DNA of 64,000 nucleotides, from assembly GCA_028751875.1 (NCBI GenBank), contig CM054134.1, positions 69,350,526-69,414,525 of the forward strand, read 5' to 3'. The stretch's first letter is position 1; each line of letters starts with the position of its first letter. A program made the position numbers and the translations under genes. Shown here piece by piece: positions 23,061 through 34,971 of the stretch. The notes beneath the pieces are model-generated. The model searched no databases. It saw only the letters and a program-made list of their open reading frames with translations, and had not been told where the DNA came from. The DNA comes from Rapana venosa (Eukaryota > Mollusca > Gastropoda > Neogastropoda > Muricidae).

Positions 23061-24642
23061 CAGGGTTCGTACAAATCTTAAAAAGCCCTAAAAGGCCCTG
23101 ATTTTTGAAGATCCAAAATAAGGCCCCTAAAAAGCCATAAAAATGATACCTGGAGGCCCTAAAAATGGGAACCATGAGTGAGAGTTTCTGTTGAAATATA
23201 GATTAAACAGATATACAAAATAAAACTTATGAGAAATGAAAGCAAGAAGGGTGTCCAAAGATCGTATTATCGCCGATAAAATGCCTGTCGTCTGCTATTC
23301 ATGTCGCGCCATCTATTTTGCCAAGGGAGGTAATTTGCCTCCATTGGAAGTGCATATTCACTTTGCTTTCACCAGTTATTTTTGACATGCAGAGGACTAT
23401 CTACCCCTATGGTATGTCCGTAATTTGTTCAGAAAATGATGTTTAACTATGGAACTGCGATCCTGAGTAAAAAAAACAAAGCAGTTTTCTGTTTACTGCG
23501 CTTAAATCCTTCTCTACGAGATTTTAAAAATTTTAGCATAGCTGTGCTGTGAATAGCAAGGCCTATTGTTTCTCCTGTGTGCATGCACAGTTTACAAAAT
23601 GACAGTCAGTGATACAGTCGCGTGTCAGAATGGGAAAACAATAAAACCTGTTGCCAAATCTATTCTTTATTTGAGGAGATTATCCCACAGATTTCCTGCA
23701 GAACGCATACAGAAACGAATCCAGTTGATAAGGCAAGTCAGAAATTCCAGCACTTTGCATATTTTCCACTGCTCAATGTGGTCAATTTAGTTGACTTGAC
23801 TTTAAGATTTGCAGCTTATTCAGTTATTGGCAGACTTGATCCGAAGATTCTTGCTTTAAAAAAAAAAATTACTATGGGGAGAGGGCGTGGGCATCCTTCT
23901 CAAGCCAGTGTTCAGCCTACCACTCAGTCTGCATTGACAATACGGGACTTGTACACGTATTCATAGTGAAGAGAACTTGTGTCCAGCAACATCTGTCTCT
24001 GTCTCTCTGTCTCACTCTCTTGTGCATGCATGCATGCATGCGCGCATGTGCGTGCATGTGTGTGTGTGTAAATGCCTGCATGTACACATGTGTGAGATTG
24101 AAATAAAGGAGCAGAATTTGGAAGAGGCACAGTGCTTTTGTGAGGGTATTGTTATTACCAGTTCTAGTACCGCTTAACCATCTGCATCGTTGATAAGGCA
24201 AGGAGACTGGTTCACATCAGATGAAGTTTGAGGGATAGTGTCTGAAGTTCACTTTGCTAGTTGTTTGTGAAAAAACCTATTAAAATCAGAGACACTTATT
24301 TCAGTTTTCACTTTTGCTTGGTATTTCAAGACATGGAGACTTCCATCACACCATAATTTGATGTTTTAATGTGTGGAGATTTAATTCATTGTGGTATCTA
24401 TGAATGATTGAAAGACATTTTATTCTAGAACTTAACTTGGATTTGTGTCAATAATCAATATCCAACATGCAGTTTTAGACAAGAAGACTTTGCTTACATG
24501 AGTTTGAGATTTGTTTATCAAAGTAAACGTGTACACAGGTTGATAATTATACTTTGATGCCCCGCGGCTAGGCCCTAAATTTGGAAATAATGGCCTCTAA
24601 AAAGGCCCTACATTTTTCCCCAACAAGTCTGTATGAACCCTG
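23061..24642 (+). mobile_element. Non-autonomous hAT-like DNA transposon, 1582 bp
   Basis: The left terminus CAGGGTTCGTACA and right terminus TGTATGAACCCTG are near-perfect inverted repeats. GATCTA directly flanks both ends (23055-23060 and 24643-24648). Subterminal AGGCCCTAAA-type motifs are repeated at both ends. CAGGG termini and subterminal repeats fit hAT elements, whose usual duplication is 8 bp; only 6 match here. No transposase domain was recognised. It carries AATAAA at 23219 and 24102 and a GCATGC/GT-rich patch at 24025-24070. Confidence 0.78.
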
Positions 24643-25173
24643 GATCTATCTATCCTACATAGTACATGGTCGCAGCTTCAGGAATTTTGTTTAATTGAAA
24701 GTTGAGGTGTAGTGGGATTTTTGTCAGTTAACGAATCTTTATCTTAACGTGTAAGAGAAACCCTAGTTTTGATTTTCTTACCCTGTATCGTCTTGTTAGG
24801 CTGTGGCAAGCCCCTTAGTTGCATGTGTGTGCGTGTGTGTGTGCATTTGTGAGTGTGTGTGTGTGTGTCTTTCTGTCTGCTGTGTATTTTTAGTTTCAGA
24901 AGTTGCACCCATGTTAAACTAATGGATCTTTTCATTTAAGAGAAGTTTTATTTGTGATTATTTTATATAGTTTCTGCTATCTACTATCTAGGGCAGATGG
25001 TACATGTATGTATCCATATAGAATGCCATTGTTACTGTGACAGTTTTGATAGAAGATTTGTTCATTGTGAAGAGAATCTTTTGAGGACTCATTATTGAAA
25101 ATGGCAAACTCAGGAGACTGCTTATCTTAATTTAGAATGCAAGATACATTTTATTTTGACTGGTCTCCAGTCA

Positions 25174-25560
25174 GTAGTGCATATATATATATTTTTTTAC
25201 TAGTCAGCAGTGAAATAGTGTTTAATGTAAAAAAAAAAAGAAAAGATATTTAGATAAAGATCACAACTTTGAAGTCAGTAAAATGTGCTAACCATTTTTT
25301 TGTTTTGTTTTTCGTGAGTTTTTTTCTTTGTTATGAAAAAGTAATCAAGCCTGCATAAAGTGTGAGTACATGTATATATATATATATAGCTCTTTATATA
25401 TCTATATATATATATATCTTTTAATGATACTGTAACAGTGTAAGTGGGATTCTTAGCATTTCCAAGCATTTTCTTTAGTGAGAGTTACTCAGTTAGTAAT
25501 AGTCAGTGGTTAATGTGTGAGTACACGCATGTATATGTGTACATGTATGTGTGAGTGTAT
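25174..25560. repeat. AT microsatellite patches upstream of exon 7b
   Basis: (TA)n runs lie at 25178-25192 and 25372-25418, followed by GT repeats at 25555-25605. No coding signal. Confidence 0.7.
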
Positions 25561-25891
25561 GTGTGTGTGTTTGCCTCTGTGTGTGTGTGTGTGTGTGTGT
25601 GCGCATTTGATTAGTATGTGAGAGTAAACATTAATGTCTGTGTGCATGCATGCAAGCGCGCACGCGTGTGTATGTGTGTGTTTTTCTTTGCCTCTGTGTG
25701 TGTATGTATGTACACATGTGTGTGTGTGTGCACATGAGCATTTGTGCATGTGCATGCATGCAAGAGAGAGAGAGAGAATGAATGGATGAATGAACGAATA
25801 TGCATCGTATAGTTTTTTGTTTGGAATTAAGTTATGTGTCTGTCTGAACCATATTTTTCCTAACTCATGTATCAATCTTTTTGCTGTGCAG

Positions 25892-25933
25892 TTTTTGGAA
25901 ATGGCACTGGACTCCACCCTTGCAAATATTTGA
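25892..25933 (+). CDS. PEF1: PEF1 alternative terminal exon 7b
   Basis: After TTTGCTGTGCAG, 42 bp encode FLEMALDSTLANI and TGA. It is a duplicate of exon 7a: 30 of 42 bases and 10 of 13 residues agree, and most base differences fall at third codon positions. It joins exon 6 in the same phase 0 and also gives 281 residues. The changes are M to L, D to E and R to N. A stop at the same codon number and an intact acceptor argue for function. Confidence 0.88.
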   Translation, partial: FLEMALDSTLANI

Positions 25934-26209
25934 CGTACAACTATCTCAGCGATGGTACACATTCTTTGCTTACGTTGTCCATCTACAGTGACATATGCTA
26001 CTGCTGTATTTTAATGTGCTTGCATCTCTCTATGTATGTAATCATGAAACTTCTGTAAAGGAGAGAATCAACACGTGTGTGTCATGTCAGTTCTGAATAT
26101 AAACATTTTTACTCTACTTGTTACTTTGACTGGATTGAATATTGTAATCGTGTGCATGCATGTTCTTGATTGTGCCAATTGTGTGTCCAAGAATATGTGT
26201 TTGCTACAG

Positions 26210-26265
26210 GCAGGAGAACCATGATGAGCTGAGAAAGTGTGTTCTTGAAAAGTATCCTCCTGAGG
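26210..26265 (+). other. Exon-like segment of unknown identity
   Basis: TTTGCTACAG is followed by an open stretch (QENHDELRKCVLEKYPPE) and then GAG/GTATTG, which together resemble an acceptor, coding exon and donor. No family is recognised and the length is too short to judge. It could be a chance match inside the PEF1 3' region. Confidence 0.2.
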
Positions 26266-29200
26266 TATTGGTTTAAGTCATGGTCAGGTCAGAATGCCTC
26301 ATATTAATGGTGTTCCTTCCTTCAACATGTTATCATGAAAGGGTTTTGGGGTACGCTGTTTTCTGGTTTTTAGGACCTAAGATAAAAGGAGATTTTATGT
26401 TTATGGGGTTTTCTTCTTTGTTAAATTTGTTTTTTTGTCATTTTCTTCTTTAGTCAGTTAGTTACACAAAAACTGAAAGAGATAAATTGTACCTCAGAAA
26501 TTTTTGCAAAATATTGGATCCTGATTTTAATCAGTTGTGATGTGGTTCATAATTGATTTCTGAGAGGTTTTCTGTCTTTTTTGGTTTACTAATTTGTTGT
26601 TAGTACGCAACATTGCAAAATATTCAGTTGATTCTGAAACTGATGGTATATTATTTTAGTGTGTTTGAAAATTTGGGTCTTGCCATTTAGATTCCCATTG
26701 TGTGTGTATGTACATGGTTGTCTTCAGTGCACACTTCATATGTCCATGCTATACATGCCAGTCAGATACCTGTCATTGACATTATTTGTTATGGAAGTTC
26801 TTATTTATGTGCATATTCAGTCTTCTGCATTGCTTCCAGATAACACGGAAAACAAAAAGCAGCTATTTGTTTTAAGGATTGATGAGTGATTGTCAAAGAA
26901 AATTTAGCGACCGTATGATAGAACATCAGAAATAAGCTGCAAGGCTTTAGCTTGAGCCAGTCTACTACTACCACCACCGCTACTACATGCATGAAAGAGA
27001 TAAAAACACAAGCAGATCTGTCTATAGATTTGTCAATGTGGGAAATACTTTACTTAGTTATCACCGAAGAGGTTTAATGAAATAAATTCATCCTTTACTA
27101 TGGTAAAGACAAAAATCTTTTTACCATTTAGCTGTGCTTTATGCCTGCTCCTAAAATGAAAAGAAAACATGCCCATTGTTCATCATTAGTTCACTTGAGT
27201 TCTAAAAGGCAGATCTGAAATGTGTTCGTTATCATGACATTATCATTTGAAAAGGCAGATCTGAATTGTATGTCACTGGGTCAGTACTACTAATATTGTT
27301 GTTTTTGTTGGTGTGATGTGGTTGTGTGTGTGTTCTGTTTTGTTATTGCAGGGAGAAACAGTAGAAATAATGATTACTTTTATGTATACACATCGCTGTT
27401 ATTCACTAAAAGTACAAAGTGTGTAGCATGTCTGATGAATCATGATATACAGGTGTTTGAAGATCAGTAGGTCAGTTTCTCTCTTTGAGAACACTGCAGG
27501 TGTAAAATGATAAAGGTTTTATCTTTGGTTTCTTGTTTGCCATTGGAAAATATAGTGTTAAGTTTTAATGTTACATCTTTTATGCTTGTTATCTAGTTTT
27601 TACAGTGCCAGTGGCTAGTTTGGATTTTCAAGAAATAAAAAAAAATCCCTTGTATTTTGCATGGCAAGGTGTTTATATAACCCAAAGCAAGAAATATGTT
27701 TTTCAACATGTATGCTATCAGCCATTCAGTGGTTTGTCTGAGCAGTCTTTTGTGAAGCCTGATAATTGGGAAAAAAAAAGAAGCCATTTCTTATAATCAG
27801 AAAATTTGTTTACGTTACTGTGTACAGCCCCATACAGAGTGGAAATGTTGCAGAGACTGGAGATGACACCCAAGTGGTAAAGCTAACCACTGCTGGCTCT
27901 TTAGATGGCACATATACCACGTGATTGAAAGCTATTTAGTCCAGTGAATCATGCCAGTTATTCTTATTGTGTTGGTCAGTTGTTCAGAACAGTCTACTAA
28001 AGTGTGAACAGACTTTAAAAAAAAAGTTTGTAACTAAAAGTATGATTATCAAGTCCTTTTTTTTTGGTATTGGCTGACTCGGTCTCTTTACAGGGATCTG
28101 TCATTCGTGGCAGTTGGGTTGTGATGATTGATCGTCAGCAAGTTGACCAGTTTGGAGGTTTATGTAGAATGTGTTCAGAAAGTTTAGAACTATGTTCAGG
28201 GAGGGAATAAGCTCAAGAAATTCAAATGGAGAGAGGGGGAGAGAGAGGGAGGGAGGGAGGCAGGGAGAGAGAGTGTGTGTGTGTGTGTGAACATTTGAGA
28301 ATTTAAAAAAAATTGAATGTTCACTTTCTATTTGAATTTATTTCCTTCTTCTTTTTTTGGGGGGGGGGGGGGGAGGGGGGATGGTATATGGGTTTTTTTC
28401 TGTATTTTGTGCTTCCTGTTTTTGTGTGCGTTTTGTTTATTGTTTTGTTGTCTGTAATTTTTGTGTGTGTGTGTTTTTTTTTAAAGTGTTTGTCAGTGTT
28501 GGCACAACATACCTCTGACTGACTTTCCTCAGATGTTTTACCTTTCTTAGTTCACTTTCAAAATTGCCTCAAGAGAAAGCATTGTTCAGTGAAACGACCA
28601 ATCAGATGTGTTTGTTCATTGTGGTATTTATGATCATTTGAATGATTCATATACCTGCTATTTCAAAGTCATGTGAGTGTTTTATGTTTTTTCTCAGTAG
28701 GTTTTGGGTGGGATGTTTGTAAACTGGTGTAGTCGTGTAGTCTTTGCCTGTCTTATTCGCAATTTTGTTGTTGGTTTTTGTTTGTTGTTGTTGGTTTGTT
28801 TGGTTGTTGTTGGTTTGTTTGGGGTTTTTTATTTGGGGGGGGGGGAGGGTTTCTTTGGTGTTTTTTTTAGGAGGGGGTGGGGGATATTTTCTAGGGAATA
28901 TAATATCTGTTAGAGATATGAATCAATGTTTACATTTCTGTAGGTGAGAGATGAAGTATGTACTGTAGACAAAAGCACCCCCAGGCTTGAAACGTAAGAA
29001 AGATCAGATTTGAAGGTTAGATCACATTTTTCCATGAGTAGGATGAAACTGCGATGTACCGAACAATTTGAGTGATGTTGAGAGGGGATGATAATATTGT
29101 AGGTCAACTGTGATGAAAGATTTGGTATACATTTCTATATTGTAAGTTTGGTTTTTACTTCAATTTAAACTCTTATTATATTTATACCTTTAGCACTTTT

Positions 29201-29714
29201 TGAATAAGAGATCAACTGATTACTTGGTGTTGATATTTAAACCATATCGTTTTGAAATGTTTATAGTTTAATTTTTAGTTCCTTTTTTTCCCTGTTGTAC
29301 AGGGACCATGAAGACATAGTTTGTTGTTTTATATTTTTGTTGTTGTTTTATATTTTCTTGTTATTTCTTGTTAAAGAGTATAATTCACACACTTTTTTTG
29401 TACATTCCAAGAATTTTTATTCTTGATCACTGTGTATTATGTTTGTGTGCTTTCCAGAAATATTGATATTTTATTTTTTAATGTTGGTGGTGTTTTGGGA
29501 TTTGTGTGTGTCTGTATGTGTGTGTGCATGCACACGTGCATGTGTGTGTGTTGTTTCTGTTGGGCGAGGTTTTCTTTTCTAAGTTAACAGGAACAACTTT
29601 TATTACTCATGTTGATAGCTTTTGTTTCTGAGTCATTATAATAAGCATGTACCAAACTGATGTGTGCTTAATAATTATACATGTGTATTTTTGGCAAATT
29701 TTGAGTGTGAGGTA

Positions 29715-29720
29715 AATAAA
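29715..29720 (+). terminator. Candidate distal polyadenylation signal for PEF1 isoform 7b
   Basis: AATAAA is followed by a T-rich and then GTTTGTGTTG-rich element. It is the last such signal before repeat-dense DNA begins. Confidence 0.35.
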
Positions 29721-29869
29721 TTTTCTTTGTTTATTACATCTTGCGTTTGCTGTTATTGTTTGTGTTGATGACCGTAGAGTGGACAGAGTCTACCAGGTTC
29801 AACTTGTCCATATTATGCTGCTGGAACATTTACTGCACTACAGTGCCCCAGAGAGTAACTTCTCAAAAA

Positions 29870-30840
29870 GTTGAGGGAGAAGTCAATTTGCGCCGTTTTT
29901 GTCAGAGAAAAGTCAGGTCATTGTTTTTGTCAGGGTGAAGTCAAGTCATTTTTGTCATAGAGAAGTCAGGTCATTCTTTTTGTCATAGAGAAGTTCGGTA
30001 AATCTTTTTGTCAGAGAGAAGTGAAATCATTGTTTTTGTGATGGAGAAGTCTTTTTGTCAGATAGAAGTGAAATCATTGTTTTTGGGATGGAGAAGTCTT
30101 TTTGTCAGAGAGAAGTGAAATCATTATTTTTGTGATGGAGAAGTCAAGTCATTATTTTTTTCATAGAGAAGTCAGGTCATTCTTTTTGTCAGAGTGAAGT
30201 CATTGTTTTTGTCAGGGAGAAGTCAAGTCATTTTTATGATAGAGAAGTCAGGTAATTGTTTTTGTCAGGGAGAAGTCAAGTCATTATTTTTGTCATAGAG
30301 AAGTCAGGTAATTGTTTTTGTCAGAGGGAAGTTAAGTAATTGTTTTTGTGATGGAGAAGTCAAGTCATTTTTGTCAGGAAGAAGTCAAGTCATTGTTTTT
30401 GTCAGGGAGAAGTCATTATTTTTGTCATGTATAAGTCAGGTATTTTTTTTGTCAGAGAGAAGTGAAGTCATTGTTTCTTTGATGGAGAAGTCAAGTCATT
30501 TTTGTCAGAGAGAAGTCAAGTCATTGTTTTTGTCAGAGAAGTCAAGTCATTATTTTGGTCATACAGAAGTCAGGTCATTCTTTTTGTCAGAGTGAAGTCA
30601 AGTCATTGTTTTTGTCAGGGAGAAGTCAGGTCATTGTTTTTGTCAGAGAAAAGTCAGGTCATTGTTTTTGTCAGGGTGAAGAGAAGTCATTGTTTTTGTC
30701 AGAGAAGTCAAGTCATTATTTTGGTCATACAGAAGTCAGGTCATTGTTTTTGTCAGAGTGAAGTCAAGTCATTGTTTTTGTCAGGAAGAAGTCAAGTCAT
30801 TGCTTTTGCCTGCAAGAAGTCATTGTTTTTGTCAAGGATC
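29870..30840 (+). repeat. Minisatellite, about 28-29 bp unit
   Basis: The consensus is approximately AGAAGTCAAGTCATTG plus TTTTTGTCAGGG. Around 34 imperfect units occur, with some shortened ones (about 30040-30130). Short open frames here are periodicity artefacts. Confidence 0.95.
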
Positions 30841-30989
30841 CATGAAAAAAAAAGTGGTCTAAAATAGTGTGAATGAAGTCAATGTTAGTACTAGGTTGCA
30901 CAAGACGTGGGGTAGTTTCTGTGCATCACTGAGGAAGTACAGGATAGCCTCATCATGCACTTGTGGCTGGCTAGGGCTGGGATTCAGTG

Positions 30990-31380
30990 CCAGAGTGTTA
31001 GATCATGGCTCAGTAGTCAGGAGGTCATGTCCCTACTTCAGAGTGCAAAAGGTCCTAAGTTTGAAATCCATCTGATGCAGGACTTTTCTTTTCCCATCCA
31101 CCAGATCATGAGTGGTGGGATCTGGGTGCTTGTCCTTTGATGAGAGTCCTTTGGATGAGACTATAAACCGAGGTCCCGTGCGTGAGCGCATGTAGAACAT
31201 CTTGTGCACACGTGAAAAGCTGTTCCGCTTTTTGGAAGGGTAGGTCATTGTGTGCCAGTGGGAACAGATGACAAAATTTACAACTGCATGCACATGGGAA
31301 CTAGATGTAAAAAAAAGCACATGAGTGCTTATTCCATTATCCTTGAAATAAAAGAATAAATAAATAAAAGAATAAATAAA
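30990..31380 (+). repeat. SINE family B
   Basis: A diverged tRNA-like head leads to CCACCAGATCATGAGTGGTG (family D-like) and then the family B body (GGATGAGACTATAAACCGAG, GGAACAGATGACAAAATTTA) and tail (CTTGAAATAAAAGAATAAAT). It looks like a D/B mosaic. Confidence 0.7.
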
Positions 31381-31429
31381 CTTTTTAAAATGAGATGAAA
31401 AACTTAGGTCCCATGTGTAAAATGTATTA

Positions 31430-31740
31430 CGGTTACTTCACATAGAAGAACTCCCAGCAGTAAGAGAGATGTCCGTGGCAAAAAAAATGTACTTGAGGCA
31501 AATTTACTCTCATATGGAGGCAAAATATGCATGCCGTCAGTGAAAGTAAGAAAAGGGTTGGCACCGTGGGAAAGTGGTGCTCTCTCCTACGATGAAAGCA
31601 GTCTGCATTGCATACAGAGGAATTTGCTATTGCAACTATGGACCTTGTGTAATGTGGTGCAATGCAATGGAATACAATACTAACCAAAAGAATGCAATAC
31701 AATACAGTACAATACATGTGTTTCTGGTGCAGGAAACAGA
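31430..31740 (+). repeat. Diverged family D-like fragment and short TAC/AATACA repeats
   Basis: AAGAGAGATGTCCGTGGCAAA resembles the family D GAGAGTTGTCCCTGGCAAA. AATACAATAC-type repeats follow at 31670-31712. Confidence 0.45.
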
Positions 31741-31789
31741 ATGATCCACTTTTGACCTCCCCCCCCCCCCCCCCTCCCCCCCAAACTAC

Positions 31790-32085
31790 CATTTAGGTAG
31801 CCGCATTCCGACTTCGGGGATAGTGTCTAAACCCGACACCGGTGTGCATGCCTTTTTTTTTGGGTCATCCATTTCTACAGCACACAATGGCCTACTCATC
31901 CGAAAGGAGGAAGGGGTTTTTAATGTTCTCTGTGCGATCGCATACGGGTCTCGGTTTGTAGCCTAACATTCAGTTCGAGTTTTTTGGTCAAACTGGAAAG
32001 AAAGGGCGAGGCTGGGATTCGAACCCAGACCCTCACGGTTTACTTTTGGCAGGCGAACGTCTTAACCATTCTGCCTCCCTCTTTG
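31790..32085 (-). repeat. tRNA-derived SINE, family E
   Basis: On the minus strand, GGCAGAATGGTTAAGACG and GGGTTCGAATCCCAGCC (boxes A and B) are followed by CCCTTTCTTTCCAGTTTGAC and end with the shared ATCCCCGAAGTCGGAATGC module. A plus-strand relative is at 55805-56200. Confidence 0.75.
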
Positions 32086-32089
32086 ACAA

Positions 32090-32980
32090 ATCAAATGAAA
32101 TCTGTCTAACCAACTTGTGGCTTTTTATTGCTCTCCCCCACTACCCCCTATTTCAATTTGCTCTGGAAGAGATTTCTCAAAACTTGTATCTTTATAAATG
32201 GAATGATTCATTGAAATAGAAGCGTGTGAGAGGGAAAAAAAAGGGTGACTCGGTATCCACCTTGATGTACCTGCCTGTTTTGATTAGTGTGAAAACTATA
32301 AGGATCTTGAACCTCATAGAATACAAATATAAATGTTGATTCTGATACAGGCCTCACCCTGGGCCCCTTTCTGAAGGGGGTTACATATTACAACAATCAG
32401 CCACAAAATTACATGATAGGTATTTGATGACGGGCAATGAAAGTGAATGACGCAATTTATCTAAAATAACAGAAAACAAACAAACCCCATAATGCAGTAA
32501 CAACAAACCCCCCACTGAGCTAACTTTAAAAAAAAGTTTGGAATTTTTATGACATGCAATTTTCATCTTCTTTAAAGCTTCATAAAATGTAATATTGCTG
32601 GACCAGATAGAGTTCTTTCATTAATTTTCTTTTTTCACTATCAACAAATCTATGTTGAACAACAAAACATAAGAAATGCATTTAATCTCATTTAGCTCTT
32701 CAGAACAAATGACACACCTAAGATTATTTGCATCTGAAAATGAGGCATGCAGTATCTGACTTACGAAACTTAACTTTGTCCAAGCACTTTATTATAGAAA
32801 ACGGTCCATTTTAATGTTCATGCACATTTCTTTAGCAAAGTTGTTTTAAAAGTCTGTATTGAGCAAACCTGTCACTGTTGTACATAATCAGGGTCGTGCC
32901 AATCTCGCTACTCACAGTCTACAATTTTTGTGTGTGTGCTTGGAACGGTTAGTTAACAAAAGGAGAAATACATTCAACGC
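32090..32980. other. Intergenic, nothing recognised
   Basis: AT-rich unique-looking sequence, with no coding or repeat signal that I can support. Confidence 0.4.
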
Positions 32981-32984
32981 TATA

Positions 32985-33150
32985 ATAATCCCAAAAGGTA
33001 AAGATGTCCCATAACCTATGTGGTCATAGGTGAGTGAGGCATCAGAGACCTCAACTTCTCAAGGGGCCAGCATATTGAGGGCGGCGCCCATCTTCTCTCC
33101 CTCGCTGCTTTACCCCCTGACCCTGAAGAGGCAGGTACCCATTTACAGCA
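32985..33150 (-). repeat. Truncated tRNA/5S composite SINE, family F
   Basis: On the minus strand it has GCTGTAAATGGGTACCTGCC, the GGGCGCCGCCCTCAATATGC block and ATAGGTTATGGGACATC. The head is missing. Full copies are at 36180 and 51716. Confidence 0.75.
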
Positions 33151-33299
33151 AATAATCCCAAACAAATCCAAAACCATCTGAATTAAAACATTGTCAAACT
33201 CTTGTTACCTCAAGTTTTCTTGCCAATCTTAAATAAGTCCTTGTAAACTTTAAGAGTAAATCTGTACCCAACCATGCATACCACTACTACTCTATGAGA

Positions 33300-33475
33300 G
33301 AGAGACAGAGCAGAGACAGACAGAGCAGAGAGAGAGAACTGAATGAATTGAATTGAATGTTATGTAAAGAGGGTTACAGCATAAGCAAACATGCTTAAAT
33401 TAAAATATAAAAAAACAACCAGCCCTCTAAGAAGAGAGAGAAGAGACAGACAGACAGACAGACAGAGTCTGAGCG
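33300..33475 (+). repeat. GA-rich and (CAGA)n microsatellite DNA
   Basis: GAGAGACAGAG repeats occur at 33294-33337 and ACAGACAGACAG at 33443-33468. Confidence 0.8.
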
Positions 33476-33900
33476 TCTATGCAAGCTGTTACAGACATGA
33501 ACACGCACGCGGGCGATATTTGAAATAAACATTGCAAGAAACTTTTCACCGGCACGATTTATGTTCGCCCTTAATGGCTTATCAAATGTTGGCATCCGTG
33601 GCGCCGGGGAAGAAATAGAACCCATGGAGCGACACAGCTGGTGAAAGCAGATCATTAGCTGTACAGACATACACACTACAGACATACCTCGCCCTTCACA
33701 TCTCTGCCCGGCCTTTTGCTTCTCTGTGTTGCCTGAAAAGATGCTTGCATATTTTGCCAATAATGCTTTATAATTATTTCCCTTTCGTTATTGTTGTCAT
33801 CATGTGGTGGTGATTGTTTTGTCAATACTGCTTTATATTTCCTTTTCGTTATTGTTGTCATATGTGATTGTGATTTCGTTGTGTGGTTTGGTTTTCTTTT

Positions 33901-33902
33901 CT

Positions 33903-33947
<45 letters not shown>

Positions 33948-33950
33948 CGC
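33901..33950 (+). repeat. (CT)n microsatellite
   Basis: About 44 bases of uninterrupted TC repeat. Confidence 0.95.
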
Positions 33951-33959
33951 TTGAGGAAG

Positions 33960-34945
33960 AAATAATTGTAGGCCTACGTATTTTAAGTTGTCTTTTGTTA
34001 AAATTAATAAGTTCCTTACAGTTATAAGTGGTTGTGCAAGCTCGGACATTTAATAGCTGAATATGGTACCTCTTCATGATTTGAATAGGCCTATCTGTAT
34101 TTAAAACAAAAAATCCAAATCATTTCGATCGCACATGGACTGAACGTGGGTTTGCTCACTGCAATGTTGATGAATGCATTTTGTTATTTTTGTCACGAAG
34201 CCTATTCGTGCATACTGTTTAGTTGTTGTTGTTGTTGTGTTGGTGGTGGTGGTGTTGTCACTGTTGTTGTTTAAGCAAACTAACTGTTCATTTTTTGTTT
34301 CTGCTACTTTTCTTTTAGCTGACGTCTTATCTCTAAAATTAAAATTCTTCCACTTATTTAAAAAAAAAGATACTGTCTTTTAAAAAGCTTGCAACTACAT
34401 ACACACATAAAATACCGTCATCACCTCTGCCTCGACTTATACAGCAACAACAGCATGAAGCAACACACTTGTGCCAACACCAACAAAAGTTTAAGAACAT
34501 GAGGGGGAAACGCCCCTGCCTTTAAGAATAAATGTGGGTGATTACAAACTTACTTCAATCCAATCCAGTCTTGTTGCTCATAGCCCCACCGACCACAGAA
34601 GCCATATCAGGGCTATCACCACAAATTTTAATCTTAACTGCCCCAAATTACCAATTACGTGGTTTTGTCGTTTGTTTCTTCTTTTAAACGAAACCTTTTG
34701 ACTTCCTTTGCTTTGCATGCAGACTACCTTTGTTCTATCACTATTCAGAAGCAAAGCAAGTAAACCAAACACTACTAGATCTGTATTGAAAAGGGAAACG
34801 TTGATCCTAGACATGAGCCATAAGAACTCACAGCCATTATTTTTCTAACCAATTCATGTTCATATAGACCTGTGTTAAACTAAACCATAAACAAAGGAGC
34901 GTGGGGTAGGGAAGAGGGGGTAGGGAGAGGGTGTGGGGTTGAGTA
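33960..34945. other. Intergenic, nothing recognised
   Basis: A GTT/GGT-rich patch lies at 34222-34270 and the rest is AT-rich. No gene signal. Confidence 0.4.
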
Positions 34946-34949
34946 TGAG

Positions 34950-34971
34950 AGGGGGGGGGGGGGGGGGGGGG
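34950..34971 (+). repeat. Poly(G) tract
   Basis: About 21 consecutive G residues after GAGAGG; another of about 25 lies at 35361-35386. Confidence 0.9.

Larger units (their letters stand above)
25934..29740 (+). other. Probable 3' UTR/downstream region of PEF1 isoform 7b
   Basis: The stretch is AT-rich and free of recognised SINEs, like the ZFAND 3' UTR. AATAAA occurs at 27081, 27634 and 29715; the last is followed by TTTTCTTTG and GT-rich sequence typical of cleavage sites. Positions 28355-28382 and 28836-28880 have poly(G) runs; 28230-28290 has GA/GT repeats. UTR extent is inferred. Confidence 0.4.

Noticed and set aside
23622..23966. Open frame inside the hAT-like element as a transposase
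   Set aside because: It shows no zinc-finger or dimerisation motif of hAT transposases and is too short.
28090..28210. Exon-like open stretch after TTTACAG
   Set aside because: No donor, no recognisable family and ordinary intergenic composition; judged chance.
30371..30867. Open frames with repeated SQVIVFVREKS-like peptides
   Set aside because: They follow the period of the 28-29 bp minisatellite, and all three frames cycle through the same unit.
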